Shown here: positions 1 through 6,893 of the stretch, one piece after another
How positions within the stretch are numbered: the stretch's first letter is position 1
Layout: each line of letters starts with the position of its first letter
Source of the DNA: an uncultured Collinsella sp.
Lineage (GTDB): Bacteria > Actinomycetota > Coriobacteriia > Coriobacteriales > Coriobacteriaceae
Assembly (NCBI GenBank): GCA_937969105.1
Contig: CALBUZ010000161.1
Span: forward strand, 1-10,412
Length of the DNA stretch: 10,412 nucleotides
Reading direction: 5' to 3'
The notes under the pieces: generated by a model
The model's input: only the letters and a program-made list of their open reading frames with translations
Database searches by the model: none
What the model was told of the DNA's origin: nothing
Made by a program: the position numbers and the translations under genes

Positions 1-37
1 ATATAAACTTTTGAATCTCTGATAGTTAAAATATTGC

Positions 38-195
38 TGCGACAAAATTATAATATTGAGAAAGGAATGATTATCAATTTTTTAACTGGCATATTGCTGC
101 GACAAAATTATAAAGAAACAAAAAATATGGTTTTTAAAACGACTATTTAATATTTATGTCGCAAATAAAATCATAATAACTATAATTGTGTCGCA
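38..195. repeat. Motif copies 1-4 (TGCGACAAAATTATAA family)
   Basis: Plus-orientation perfect copies lie at 38-53 and 98-113. They are exactly 60 bases apart and share seven further upstream bases (ATATTGC). Two minus-orientation copies follow: 148-163 (14 of 16 positions match the TGCGACATAATTATAA form) and 180-195 (15 of 16 match the TGCGACACAATTATAA form). The conserved parts are TGCGACA and the AATTATAA end; the base between them varies (A, T or C). This pattern looks like a protein-binding site rather than a transposable unit. Confidence 0.85.
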
Positions 196-307
196 TATTA
201 TGGAGTATTCTTAATAAATAAAGGCTGTAAAAAGAATACTTTATTAATGTATAGCGTGATTTTAGGGAGTTGGATGAAGAAAGGCTTTAAGGAATATTCC
301 ATGTTAC

Positions 308-432
308 TGCGACAAAATTATAAGCCAAATCTAATTCTATAGGTGAAGTATTCCATGATAGAAGTTAACGTTATAATTGTGTCGTAATGTACACCAAAAA
401 TCGAAGTATAAGATAATTATAATTTTGTCGCA
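308..432. repeat. Motif copies 5-7
   Basis: A perfect plus copy lies at 308-323. Minus-orientation copies lie at 371-386 (one change, GTCGTA for GTCGCA, in the C-variant form) and 417-432 (perfect). Copies 308 and 371 face each other and bracket a 79-base unit. Confidence 0.85.
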
Positions 433-487
433 ACATGATTGTATTTGTTTGTTTATCAGTGAATTGAATGATTTTAATAAAGTAACT

Positions 488-747
488 TGCGACAAAAATA
501 GAAATGCCAAATAGGGCAGGGGATTACTATGTAATATACCTGCGACAAAAAAATAAAGGAAATCAGATAAAAGTAGAACGTATTACGACTTCTTTGTATT
601 TTTGTCGCAAATAGGTTCAATTGGTTTATTATTCTGTCGTATGATGTATGTTCAGAGTAAATAAAACATAGGGAAGGTATACTATAAAGTCTTTTGCTTC
701 AATATGTTATAAGTATTTATAGAAATGTAATCGCGACATAATTATTG
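488..747. repeat. Motif copies 8-12, more degenerate
   Basis: Plus-orientation copies are at 488-503 (14/16), 541-556 (14/16) and 732-747 (13/16 to the T-variant). Minus-orientation copies are at 594-609 (14/16) and 626-641 (13/16). In all of them the GCGAC/GTCG core is kept and mismatches fall mainly in the AT-rich half, which can also match by chance in DNA this AT-rich. The last two are therefore the least certain. Confidence 0.65.
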
Positions 748-847
748 GTTGAATTAGGCAGGAATAGCAGTTAACTCTGAATTTGCATGTTACGCATGAG
801 GATTATGACTTATATTAGAAAGAATAAGAAGACAGAAATATAACACT

Positions 848-877
848 ATCTAACATAAAAATACATATTTTAACGCG
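848..877 (+). repeat. Direct repeat, copy A of a pair
   Basis: ATCTAACATAAA then A-ATACAT, then TTTTAAC-GCG, recurs at 1520-1546 with one substitution and a 3-base gap. It does not contain the 16-base motif. Copy B lies exactly at the boundary with agaS, so this pair may mark a recombination junction or be the end sequence of an element. Confidence 0.6.
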
Positions 878-1085
878 CAAAAAAGTCTGTTCTTTCTTTA
901 TAAGGCCTGGCTTTCAAAAACTTTCCCTCCATGAAGCTGGGAGTTTCCTTTTTCTGCATCATAACGGAGGAAGAAACACCACTATAAGTCTTCTTGTCAG
1001 TCTGCTCTTTTTTATATCTCTATTTTTGGCTTATTCTTTTCAGTATCTGTAACTAACTGATTTATAATATCTCCCTTTAGCTACC

Positions 1086-1177
1086 TGCGACATAATTATA
1101 AGATGATGCGACAAAAATATAAACCCATCTGCGACATAATTATAAATCTTAGGTGCTTTGTTGCGACAAAATTATAA
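1086..1177 (+). repeat. Motif copies 13-16, tight same-strand cluster
   Basis: Four plus-orientation copies are packed into 92 bases: 1086-1101 and 1130-1145 (both TGCGACATAATTATAA), 1107-1122 (TGCGACAAAAATATAA) and 1162-1177 (perfect A form). Start-to-start spacings are 21, 23 and 32 bases. The first two spacings are about two helical turns, as expected if proteins bind side by side on one face. The cluster ends just before a consensus TATAAT at 1181. Confidence 0.85.
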
Positions 1178-1186
1178 GGGTATAAT
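1158..1186 (+). promoter_or_regulatory. Possible sigma70-type promoter overlapping motif copy 16
   Basis: TATAAT at 1181-1186 is a perfect -10 box, and TTGTTG at 1158-1163 sits 17 bases upstream as a partial -35 box. Motif copy 1162-1177 fills the spacer, which would suit an operator. No gene starts downstream before agaS, about 360 bases away, and chance TATAAT is common in DNA this AT-rich. This is a suggestion only. Confidence 0.3.
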
Positions 1187-1458
1187 ATGAATCTAGATTA
1201 ACGTTTTTTGCATATAAGATGGTTTGTTAGGATAGATGTGATTACTAGAGGTGATATACTAAAGTAATCATTGTCCAATTAAATAATAGAAATATTCATA
1301 TATCTATCTGGTAATCTGAATTTAGCAGGTATATTTTAATGAAACGAACTTGAATTGTTTGGCTCAAACTGTTCTTCTTTTGTCTTTAAAATGGCTTTGC
1401 TTACTATATATTATTTCGCATTAATAGTATTCTTCAGGATTGCTTCTATTTAGTATCT

Positions 1459-1474
1459 TTATAAAAATGTCGCA
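1459..1474 (-). repeat. Motif copy 17, nearest to the agaS junction
   Basis: TTATAAAAATGTCGCA is the minus-orientation form, with one or two changes in the AT-rich half. It is the last copy before the switch to high-GC DNA about 65 bases later. It faces copy 16 (1162-1177), so the pair brackets a 313-base segment. Confidence 0.75.
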
Positions 1475-1519
1475 CCATTAGAATGAGGATGATTAATATA
1501 TGTACCATATGATAACATC

Positions 1520-1546
1520 ATCTAACATAAAGATACATTTAACACG
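1520..1546 (+). repeat. Direct repeat, copy B, at the agaS junction
   Basis: This matches 848-877 for its first 19 bases with one change (A to G at 1532), then TTTAAC-CG after a 3-base gap. The last bases (AACACGG) already read as agaS codons in the next frame (N-T-A-E-I). The shared TTTAAC may therefore be microhomology at the join rather than part of the repeat. Confidence 0.55.
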
Positions 1547-1645
1547 GCCGAGATTGCTCACCAGCGCGAGCTTTGGCGTGATACGCTCAACATCTATCGC
1601 GAGAACAAGGAGGCCATCGAGGCCTTCCTGGCCGAGGCTCGCGCT

Positions 1646-2659
1646 ATGGGCGAGGGTCGTCTGTCCGTTGTCTTCACCGGTGCCGGTACGTCCGACTACG
1701 TTGGCGATACCTGCGCCCCGTACCTGCGTCACGCTGGCAACACTGATCTCTACGACTTTAAGCCCATCGCCACGACCGACATCGTGAGCGCCCCGCGCGA
1801 CTTCCTGCGCGCCGAGGATCCCACGCTCGTGGTTTCCTTTGCCCGTTCTGGCAACAGCCCCGAGAGCCTTGCCGCCGTTGCCGTTGCCAAGGAGCTCGTC
1901 CACAACGTCAAGTTCCTCAACATCACCTGCGCTCCCGAGGGCAAGCTCGCCGTCGAGTCTGCCGATGATCCCAATGCGCTGACGCTGCTCATTCCGCGCG
2001 CCAACGACAAGGGCTTCGCCATGACTGGCTCTTATTCCTGCATGACCCTGCTCTCCACCCTTATTTTCGACACTGCCTCTGACGAGCAGAAGGCCGAGTG
2101 GGTCGAGACGATTGCCAAGATGGGCGAGGAGGTCATCTCTCGTGAGTCTGAGATCGCCGATTACCTGGCTGGCGACTTCAGCCGCGTGACCTACTTGGGT
2201 TCTGGCTCCTTTGGTGGCCTTGCCCAGGAGAGCCAGCTCAAGATCCTCGAGCTCGCTCACGGTCTGGTCGCTACTTCCTACGACACCTCCATGGGCTATC
2301 GTCACGGACCCAAGTCCTTCGTCGACGATAAGACGCTCGTCTTCGTGTTCGTCAACAACGACGCCTACACCCGTCAGTACGACATCGACATCCTCAACGA
2401 GATCGGTGGCGACGAAATCGCTCAGCACACCATCGCCGTTCAGCAGGAAGGTGCTACCGTCTATGAGGGTGAGTCCTTCACCTTTAAGGGCTACGAAGCG
2501 CTTCCCGAGGGCTACCTCGCTCTGCCGTTCGTGATGTTTGCCCAGGCCATCAGCCTGCTCAACTCCGTGCGCGTGGGCAACACGCCCGATACGCCGAGCC
2601 CCACCGGCACGGTCAACCGCGTGGTCAAGGGCGTGACGATTCACCCCTTCACCGCTTAA
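1646..2659 (+). CDS. agaS: AgaS-type SIS-domain sugar-phosphate isomerase/deaminase, 5'-truncated
   Basis: This is an AgaS family protein: two SIS domains that in characterised members convert galactosamine-6-phosphate to tagatose-6-phosphate plus ammonia in the cytoplasm. Visible marks, numbered from this start, are the first sugar-phosphate loop FTGAGTS (10-16), SFARSGNSPES (64-74), second-domain GSGSFGG (185-191), MGYRHGPKS (216-224) and the family C-terminal signature NTPDTPSPTGTVNRVVKG (312-329). The family is about 385 residues; this frame has 337. Homology continues upstream of the ATG to about 1541 (codons N-T-A-E-I-A-H-Q-R-E-L-W), where the sequence turns into AT-rich DNA. A TAA at 1523 closes that frame, and no ATG, GTG or TTG lies between 1526 and 1646. 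The native start and roughly the first 15-20 residues are missing. ATG1646 keeps both SIS domains but loses the N-terminal helix and has no good ribosome site. The gene is probably inactive or poorly expressed as shown. Confidence 0.85.
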   Translation: MGEGRLSVVFTGAGTSDYVGDTCAPYLRHAGNTDLYDFKPIATTDIVSAPRDFLRAEDPTLVVSFARSGNSPESLAAVAVAKELVHNVKFLNITCAPEGKLAVESADDPNALTLLIPRANDKGFAMTGSYSCMTLLSTLIFDTASDEQKAEWVETIAKMGEEVISRESEIADYLAGDFSRVTYLGSGSFGGLAQESQLKILELAHGLVATSYDTSMGYRHGPKSFVDDKTLVFVFVNNDAYTRQYDIDILNEIGGDEIAQHTIAVQQEGATVYEGESFTFKGYEALPEGYLALPFVMFAQAISLLNSVRVGNTPDTPSPTGTVNRVVKGVTIHPFTA

Positions 2660-2677
2660 TCGCGTCCCTCTGTAAGG

Positions 2678-2719
2678 GCGCCCGTCCGCTCATAACGGCG
2701 GGCGGGCGCTTTTTGTTTT
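2678..2719 (+). terminator. Rho-independent terminator of agaS
   Basis: A 12-base-pair stem (2678-2689 with 2698-2709; one G-U pair) and an 8-base loop are followed by TTTTTGTTTT. It starts 18 bases after the agaS stop and separates agaS from nagA, so nagA probably has its own promoter. Confidence 0.92.
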
Positions 2720-2775
2720 ACCTGAGCTGGGTATAGCATCACCACAGTCAACTGCTTTAGAAGCAAGGAGTGCAT

Positions 2776-3945
2776 ATGAGCACGTACGCAATTAAGGCTG
2801 ACAAGTTCTTCTTGCCGGCAGGCCCGCAACTGGGCGGCTATCTTATGGTCGAGGATGGCGTCTTTAGCGCCTGGCAGGCCGACGAGCCCTCTTGCGAGAT
2901 TAAGGACTACACGGGGTCGTGGATCGCACCGGGTATGGTCGATACTCACATCCATGGCTTCTACAACCACTCAACTACCGATAATGATCCCGAGGGCATC
3001 GATATCAGCTCGACCGAGCTCGCCCGTCGCGGTACCACCAGCTGGCTGCCCACGACGTTCACCGATGGCGTCGAGCAGATCAAGGACGCCTGCGCCGCCA
3101 TCGCTCAGGCGGACGAGGGTCGCGGCCCCGACTTCTGCGGTGCCCGCATTCAGGGCATCTACCTGGAGGGCCCCTTCTTTACCATGAAGCACGTGGGCGC
3201 GCAGAACCCCGCTTACCTCATCGATCCCTCCGAGGAGGTCTTCGATCAGTGGCAGGAGGCTGCGGGTGGTCGCATCGTTAAGAGCGCCATGGCGGCCGAG
3301 CGCGACGGTGCCGCTGCTTATGCGGCTGCTCTGAACGCCAAGGGTGTGGTGACCAGCATCGGTCACTCCGACGCCACCTACGATGAGTGCATCGCCGCCA
3401 TCAACGCCGGTGCCAGCTGCTTTACGCATACCTATAACGGTCAGCGCGGGCTGCATCACCGTGAGCCCGGTGTCGTGGGCGCTGCCATGTCCACGCCCGA
3501 GACCTACGCCGAGATCATCTGTGACGGCAAGCACGTTAACCCTGCCGCCATCAAGGCGCTGCTGCAGGCAAAGGGCTGGCAACACACGGTGCTCATCACT
3601 GACTGCCTGGGCTGCGGCGGCATGCCCGAGGGCAGCTACACCAGTGGTGGCATGGACGTCATCATGAAGGACAACCTGTGCTGGCTCGCCGACGGCAAGA
3701 GCATTGCCGGCTCGGTGCTCACGCTTGCCCAGGGCGTCAAGAACATCGTCGACTGGGGCATCGCCAGCGCCGATATCGCCATTCGCATGGCAACCGAGGT
3801 GCCGGCTCGCTCTGCGCACATCGAGGATAAGTGCGGCAGCATCATGCCGGGTCGCGACGCCGACTTTGTCGTGTTCGACCATGAGCTCACCCTCGTCGAG
3901 ACGTATGTTGGCGGTCAGAGCGTCGGCAACGCCTTTACCGAGTAA
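2776..3945 (+). CDS. nagA: N-acetylhexosamine-6-phosphate deacetylase (NagA/AgaA type)
   Basis: An amidohydrolase of 389 residues, the usual NagA length. It removes acetate from GlcNAc-6-P or GalNAc-6-P in the cytoplasm. Metal and catalytic marks are D-T-H-I-H (56-60), the metal-binding Glu in YLEGPFF (E131), His197 in SIGHSDATY, His218 in CFTHTYNG and the catalytic Asp276 in ITDCLG. The substrate loop GLHHREPG follows His218. The start is ATG 2776: AAGGAG (2765-2770) sits five bases upstream. An in-frame GTG at 2770 overlaps that site and is unlikely. With agaS upstream and lacC downstream, GalNAc-6-P is a plausible substrate, but the sequence alone does not decide between NagA and AgaA. TATAGC (2732-2737) is a possible weak -10 box without a convincing -35. 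Confidence 0.93.
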   Translation: MSTYAIKADKFFLPAGPQLGGYLMVEDGVFSAWQADEPSCEIKDYTGSWIAPGMVDTHIHGFYNHSTTDNDPEGIDISSTELARRGTTSWLPTTFTDGVEQIKDACAAIAQADEGRGPDFCGARIQGIYLEGPFFTMKHVGAQNPAYLIDPSEEVFDQWQEAAGGRIVKSAMAAERDGAAAYAAALNAKGVVTSIGHSDATYDECIAAINAGASCFTHTYNGQRGLHHREPGVVGAAMSTPETYAEIICDGKHVNPAAIKALLQAKGWQHTVLITDCLGCGGMPEGSYTSGGMDVIMKDNLCWLADGKSIAGSVLTLAQGVKNIVDWGIASADIAIRMATEVPARSAHIEDKCGSIMPGRDADFVVFDHELTLVETYVGGQSVGNAFTE

Positions 3946-3950
3946 CGATA

Positions 3951-3988
3951 GAAAAAACGGCGGGCCCGAATCTGCCCGGACCCGCCGT
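3951..3988 (-). terminator. Terminator of the flavodoxin-like gene (faces nagA)
   Basis: ACGGCGGG (3957-3964) pairs with CCCGCCGT (3981-3988). On the minus strand the stem is followed by a run of six T (complement of 3951-3956), so it ends the minus-strand gene. On the plus strand there is no T-run, though the hairpin may still help end nagA transcripts. Confidence 0.85.
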
Positions 3989-4019
3989 ATGGGTTAAACG
4001 CTCAAAAGCACCTTTACAG

Positions 4020-4604
4020 TTACAGCTTGTTAGCGATCTTCTTTGCCGTGCACTTGACGCCGGCCACCAGGCCTCCTGCAGGATGCTCCTTCTCGTAGGC
4101 TAGACGCTTCTCGCGCTTGGCATACTCTTCGACGATGATGTCGCCGTACTCGTCTTCGATCTTGTCGAAGAAGTCGACGGCGCCCTTAATTTCTTCAGCG
4201 GTCGGGTGTCCCTTTTGGACACCGCCGGTGAGTTTGAACGGCCCCCACGTATCAAAGCCGGGGCAGCCGTAGACCTCCATAAAGATGGCCTGCCTCATGC
4301 GGCAGATACCATCGATATCCTTGCCGTACCACTTGTTTTTGCCACCGTAGGTCATAAGGCCAAACACCTTGTTCTGCGGCTGCAGCACGTTCGTGAGCAC
4401 GCGTGCCATGTCCTTGTCGATCTCGGAGTAATAGATGCCCGTGGCGACGCCAATCAGATGGTATTCGTGCAGGTCGGGGTACTCGTTTTTGCCAAGCGCC
4501 TTGACGTCGAGGGTATCGATTTCGGGGTGCGCCTCGACGATGGCGTCCACGAGCTTTTTCGTATTGCCGTGGTGGCGCGAGGCATAGAGGATGATGGTTC
4601 GCAT
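4020..4604 (-). CDS. Flavodoxin-like protein
   Basis: A 194-residue predicted soluble FMN-binding, flavodoxin-fold protein. It opens with a beta strand and phosphate-binding loop, TIILYASRHHGNTKK (3-17), the typical (S/T)-x-x-x-G-N-T pattern that holds the FMN phosphate. A second loop-like segment, LMTYGGKNKWYG, lies mid-protein. The Lys-rich C-terminus (VKCTAKKIANKL) has no membrane segment. The start ATG at 4604 has AAAGG seven bases upstream and is followed at once by the flavodoxin strand; the frame stays open to 4760 but the extra 52 residues are unrelated to the fold. It is transcribed against its neighbours and divergently from the epimerase gene. Partner and role are unknown; electron transfer or quinone/flavin reduction is the family norm. 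I see no link to sugar catabolism. Confidence 0.8.
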   Translation of the reverse strand: MRTIILYASRHHGNTKKLVDAIVEAHPEIDTLDVKALGKNEYPDLHEYHLIGVATGIYYSEIDKDMARVLTNVLQPQNKVFGLMTYGGKNKWYGKDIDGICRMRQAIFMEVYGCPGFDTWGPFKLTGGVQKGHPTAEEIKGAVDFFDKIEDEYGDIIVEEYAKREKRLAYEKEHPAGGLVAGVKCTAKKIANKL

Positions 4605-4759
4605 AAGAAGGCCTTTCAGCTGTAATTGCATCAATGTCTGTATGGTGCCCCGTTGCATGCCTGGGATACCGGATGCATCGGTGAACGTGCGGGTTTGTCC
4701 TTTGGTCAGGGCCGAGACAGGTACTTGCGAGCAAAAGCAGTTGTTCGAAAGGATGGGCA

Positions 4760-5641
4760 ATGGAATACGCTCTCTCCAACGATTCGATTTCTATTAAGGT
4801 GTCCACGGCTGGTGGTTCGTTTACCTCGATTGAGACTGGAGGTCGCGAGTACTTGTGGCAGGGCGATCCCGCCGTGTGGTCCGGCCAAGCACCGATTTGC
4901 TTCCCGATTTGCGGAGGCTTGCGCGACAACAGCGCCATGACGTTTGCCGGGCATCATGTAAAGCTCGCTCGCCACGGGTTTGCGCGCAAACAGGAGTGGA
5001 AGCTGCTGAGCCAAGGCGAAAACGAGCTGGTGATGTGCCTGGCTTCCGAGGATAACGCCGCGCTGCTGAGCGATTATCCGTATCCGTTTAAGCTTGTCGC
5101 TCGCTATACGCTCGAGGACGCTGCCGTGCGCGTCTCCTATGAGGTGACCAACGAGGGAACCGAGGACATGCCGTTCTTTATCGGCGGTCATCCCGGCTTT
5201 AGGTGTCCGCTCGATGAGGGCGAGGCCTATACGGACTACGAGTTGCGCTTTGAGAAGGACGAGGCTGCGGAGCTTTGCACTGCCGTCCCCTCGACTGGCT
5301 TGATTGACGTGACCAATCGCTCCAAGAACCCCATGGTGGGAAAGACACTGCCTCTGTCGCATGAGCTCTTCGATTTTGCGGAGACCATCTTTGATGTGCT
5401 CGAGAGCCGTCAGGTCACGCTTTCTAAGAAGGACGAGGACAAGGGCGTCCGCCTGAGCTTTGAGGGCTTCCCATATCTCATTGTGTGGAGTAAGCCCGAG
5501 GGCGATTTTGTGGCGGTTGAGCCCTGGGGCGGCCTTTCGACCTGCTCCGATGAGGACGACGTGCTTGAGCACAAGCGCGGCTGCCTTGTCGCCAAGCCCA
5601 AGGAGACCGTCGTTCGCTCGTTCACGATTAAGATTCTGTAA
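4760..5641 (+). CDS. Aldose 1-epimerase family protein (LacX/GalM-like)
   Basis: A 293-residue galactose mutarotase-fold protein of the LacX-like subgroup, expected to interconvert alpha and beta anomers of a sugar or sugar phosphate in the cytoplasm. The family marks visible are PICFPICGGLRDN near residues 46-58, the general-acid His144 in FFIGGHPGFRCP and the general-base Glu254 in FVAVEPWGG. Length agrees with LacX (about 295-300). The start ATG 4760 is preceded by GAAAGGA at the right distance. It is followed by lacC after 59 bases without a terminator, so the two are probably one operon; in lactococcal lac operons lacX also travels with tagatose genes. The natural substrate is not fixed by sequence. 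No convincing promoter is visible in 4605-4759. Confidence 0.87.
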   Translation: MEYALSNDSISIKVSTAGGSFTSIETGGREYLWQGDPAVWSGQAPICFPICGGLRDNSAMTFAGHHVKLARHGFARKQEWKLLSQGENELVMCLASEDNAALLSDYPYPFKLVARYTLEDAAVRVSYEVTNEGTEDMPFFIGGHPGFRCPLDEGEAYTDYELRFEKDEAAELCTAVPSTGLIDVTNRSKNPMVGKTLPLSHELFDFAETIFDVLESRQVTLSKKDEDKGVRLSFEGFPYLIVWSKPEGDFVAVEPWGGLSTCSDEDDVLEHKRGCLVAKPKETVVRSFTIKIL

Positions 5642-5700
5642 TTCCGTTTTGTCGACTCGTATCGCGAGGCACAAGGAGCCTGCGAGATAAGGAGCTAAAA

Positions 5701-6636
5701 ATGATCCTCACCGTTACGATGAACCCGTCTGTCGATACGCGCTATCAGCTCGATGAGCTCGTTATCGACGACGTTAACCGTGTGACGCCCGAAAAGACCG
5801 CTGGCGGCAAGGGCCTCAACGTGGCCCGTGTGCTGGGTCAGCTGGGCGACGACGTTGTGGCAACCGGTCTGCTCGGCGGCCACATGGGCGCCTACATGGC
5901 TGAGCTCATGGACGCCAACGGTATTAACAACGACTTTGTGCCCATCAAGGGCGAGACTCGCATTTGCCTCAACATCCTCCACGCCGGCAACCAGACCGAG
6001 CTGCTCGAGAGTGGCCCGACAATTGCCCCCGAGGAACTCGATGCCTTTACCGCCAAGTTTACTGAGCTTGCGGGCAAGGCCGACGTTGTCACCATTTCGG
6101 GTTCTCTGCCCCGCGGTGTCGAGGCAGACTACTATGCCAAGATTACGGGCATTGCCGAGAACGCCGGCGCCAAGGTGCTGCTCGATACCTCGGGTGCTTC
6201 GCTCGAGGCCGCCCTTAAGTCCGAAATTAAGCCCGAGCTGGTCAAGCCTAACCTGACCGAGATCAACGGCCTTCTGGGCACGAGCTTTACCACCGACGAT
6301 GTGGACGAGCTCCGCGCCGCGCTCGCCTCTGACGCCCGCTTCTCCGATATCCCCTGGGTCGTCGTATCCATGGGCGCTGCCGGCTCCGTTGGTTTCCATA
6401 ACGGCCGTGCGTTCCGCGCCAAGACCCCCGATATCCCCGCCGTTAACGCTACGGGCTCTGGCGACTCCACTATCGCTGGCTTCGCGCATGCCATTGCTGC
6501 TGGCGCAGACGACGAGACGGTGCTGCGTACCGCCAACACCTGCGGCAAGCTCAATGCCATGGATCCCATGACTGGCCATCTGGTCATGGACCGTTGGGAC
6601 GAGGTCTACAACGGCGTTGTCGTGACCGAGCTGTAA
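5701..6636 (+). CDS. lacC: Tagatose-6-phosphate kinase (LacC), PfkB family
   Basis: A 311-residue PfkB/ribokinase-type kinase that phosphorylates tagatose-6-phosphate to tagatose-1,6-bisphosphate with ATP. The N-terminus MILTVTMNPSVD and the C-terminal region with N-A-M-D-P-M-T-G-H match LacC of lactic acid bacteria closely by memory of that protein; the paralogue FruK (1-phosphofructokinase) is the alternative. Motifs are the substrate glycine motif TAGGKGLN (33-40), TISGSLPRG (131-139), KPNLTE (182-187) and the anion hole with the catalytic base in ATGSGDS (250-256, Asp255). AAGGAG (5689-5694) lies six bases before ATG 5701. It accepts the product of AgaS, so with nagA the cluster makes a GalNAc to tagatose-bisphosphate route; the aldolase (LacD/GatY) is not in this window. 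Confidence 0.9.
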   Translation: MILTVTMNPSVDTRYQLDELVIDDVNRVTPEKTAGGKGLNVARVLGQLGDDVVATGLLGGHMGAYMAELMDANGINNDFVPIKGETRICLNILHAGNQTELLESGPTIAPEELDAFTAKFTELAGKADVVTISGSLPRGVEADYYAKITGIAENAGAKVLLDTSGASLEAALKSEIKPELVKPNLTEINGLLGTSFTTDDVDELRAALASDARFSDIPWVVVSMGAAGSVGFHNGRAFRAKTPDIPAVNATGSGDSTIAGFAHAIAAGADDETVLRTANTCGKLNAMDPMTGHLVMDRWDEVYNGVVVTEL

Positions 6637-6672
6637 GGGCTTGGGCGTCGGCCCCGGCATCGATTGCTAGCT

Positions 6673-6801
6673 CATGTCGACGACAAGTGCGATAGCATTA
6701 TGTCGGGGTGCGACGCCGACGTTGTCGTGTTCAATCCCGACCTTACCCTGGTCGAGACGTAGATGGGCGGCAACAGCTTTGGTAATGCGTTCGCCGAGTA
6801 A
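6673..6801 (+). pseudogene. Decayed 3' fragment of a second nagA
   Basis: Read in frame from 6673, this stretch gives HVDDKCDSIMSGCDADVVVF, then N-P-D-L-T-L-V-E-T, a TAG stop, then M-G-G-N-S-F-G-N-A-F-A-E and TAA. It aligns without gaps to the last 42 codons of the intact nagA (3817-3945: HIEDKCGSIMPGRDADFVVF, later LTLVET-Y-V-G-G-Q-S-V-G-N-A-F-T-E). The tyrosine codon has become TAG, and there is no start and no catalytic part. Weak similarity may reach back to about 6650. It is therefore a relic of a former nagA copy that stood next to lacC; most of the gene has been deleted. Confidence 0.88.
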
Positions 6802-6863
6802 GCTGCTTGCCGACGCTTACTGGGAGGAGTAACGAGCTGCTCGGTTGAGCTGTTCGTCTGATG

Positions 6864-6889
6864 GCGTGATTCCCCTAGGGGAATCACGC
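6864..6889. repeat. Perfect 26-base palindrome
   Basis: GCGTGATTCCCCT followed by its exact reverse complement, with no loop. The same core (CGTG-x-TTCCCC ... GGGAA-x-CACG) is repeated in the interior of the terminator hairpin immediately downstream (6904-6928). A loop-less perfect palindrome suits a dimeric protein site or part of a composite terminator; there is no T-run directly after it. Confidence 0.7.
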
Positions 6890-6893
6890 TACG

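Larger units (their letters stand above)
1..1540. other. AT-rich noncoding field of foreign composition
   Basis: No open frame here is credible as a gene on either strand; stops are dense in all frames. The composition is strikingly AT-rich and changes within a few bases at about 1540 to the high-GC DNA that fills the rest of the window. The dominant feature is a 16-base motif in about 17 copies, listed in separate entries. Other structure includes a 9-base inverted repeat (204-212 with 232-240), a palindrome GGAATATTCC (291-300), and an imperfect hairpin with a T-run (918-927 with 939-946, then Ts) that might be a terminator. I see no start of a protein, tRNA or rRNA. It could be the noncoding end of an integrated element, a control region of a plasmid or phage, or DNA joined to this contig by misassembly. 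Confidence 0.75.

Noticed and set aside
38..1474. CRISPR array
   Set aside because: The motif is only 16 bases, occurs in both orientations and has irregular spacing from about 5 to several hundred bases; no leader or cas genes are seen.
38..1474. Bacteroidota-type promoters (TAnnTTTG -7 boxes) in the motif
   Set aside because: The minus-orientation A form does contain TAATTTTG, but other copies have TAATTATG or TAATTGTG, so the TTTG part is not the conserved part, and no genes follow. It still leaves open that the AT-rich DNA comes from another phylum.
1500..1787. Open frame starting ATG 1500 and crossing the junction
   Set aside because: It runs out of frame with agaS and gives a Ser/Arg/Pro-rich product typical of a shifted high-GC gene; it does not rescue the missing agaS start.
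1493..2644. Long minus-strand open frame opposite agaS
   Set aside because: It is a codon-bias shadow of agaS; its protein is low-complexity and rich in Gly, Val, Leu and Ala, and the plus strand has an unmistakable SIS protein.
4605..4760. Longer start for the flavodoxin-like gene
   Set aside because: The extra residues do not resemble the fold; ATG at 4604 has a ribosome site and begins the first beta strand.
5695..6660. Minus-strand frame opposite lacC
   Set aside because: It mirrors the PfkB kinase gene and has no recognisable domain.
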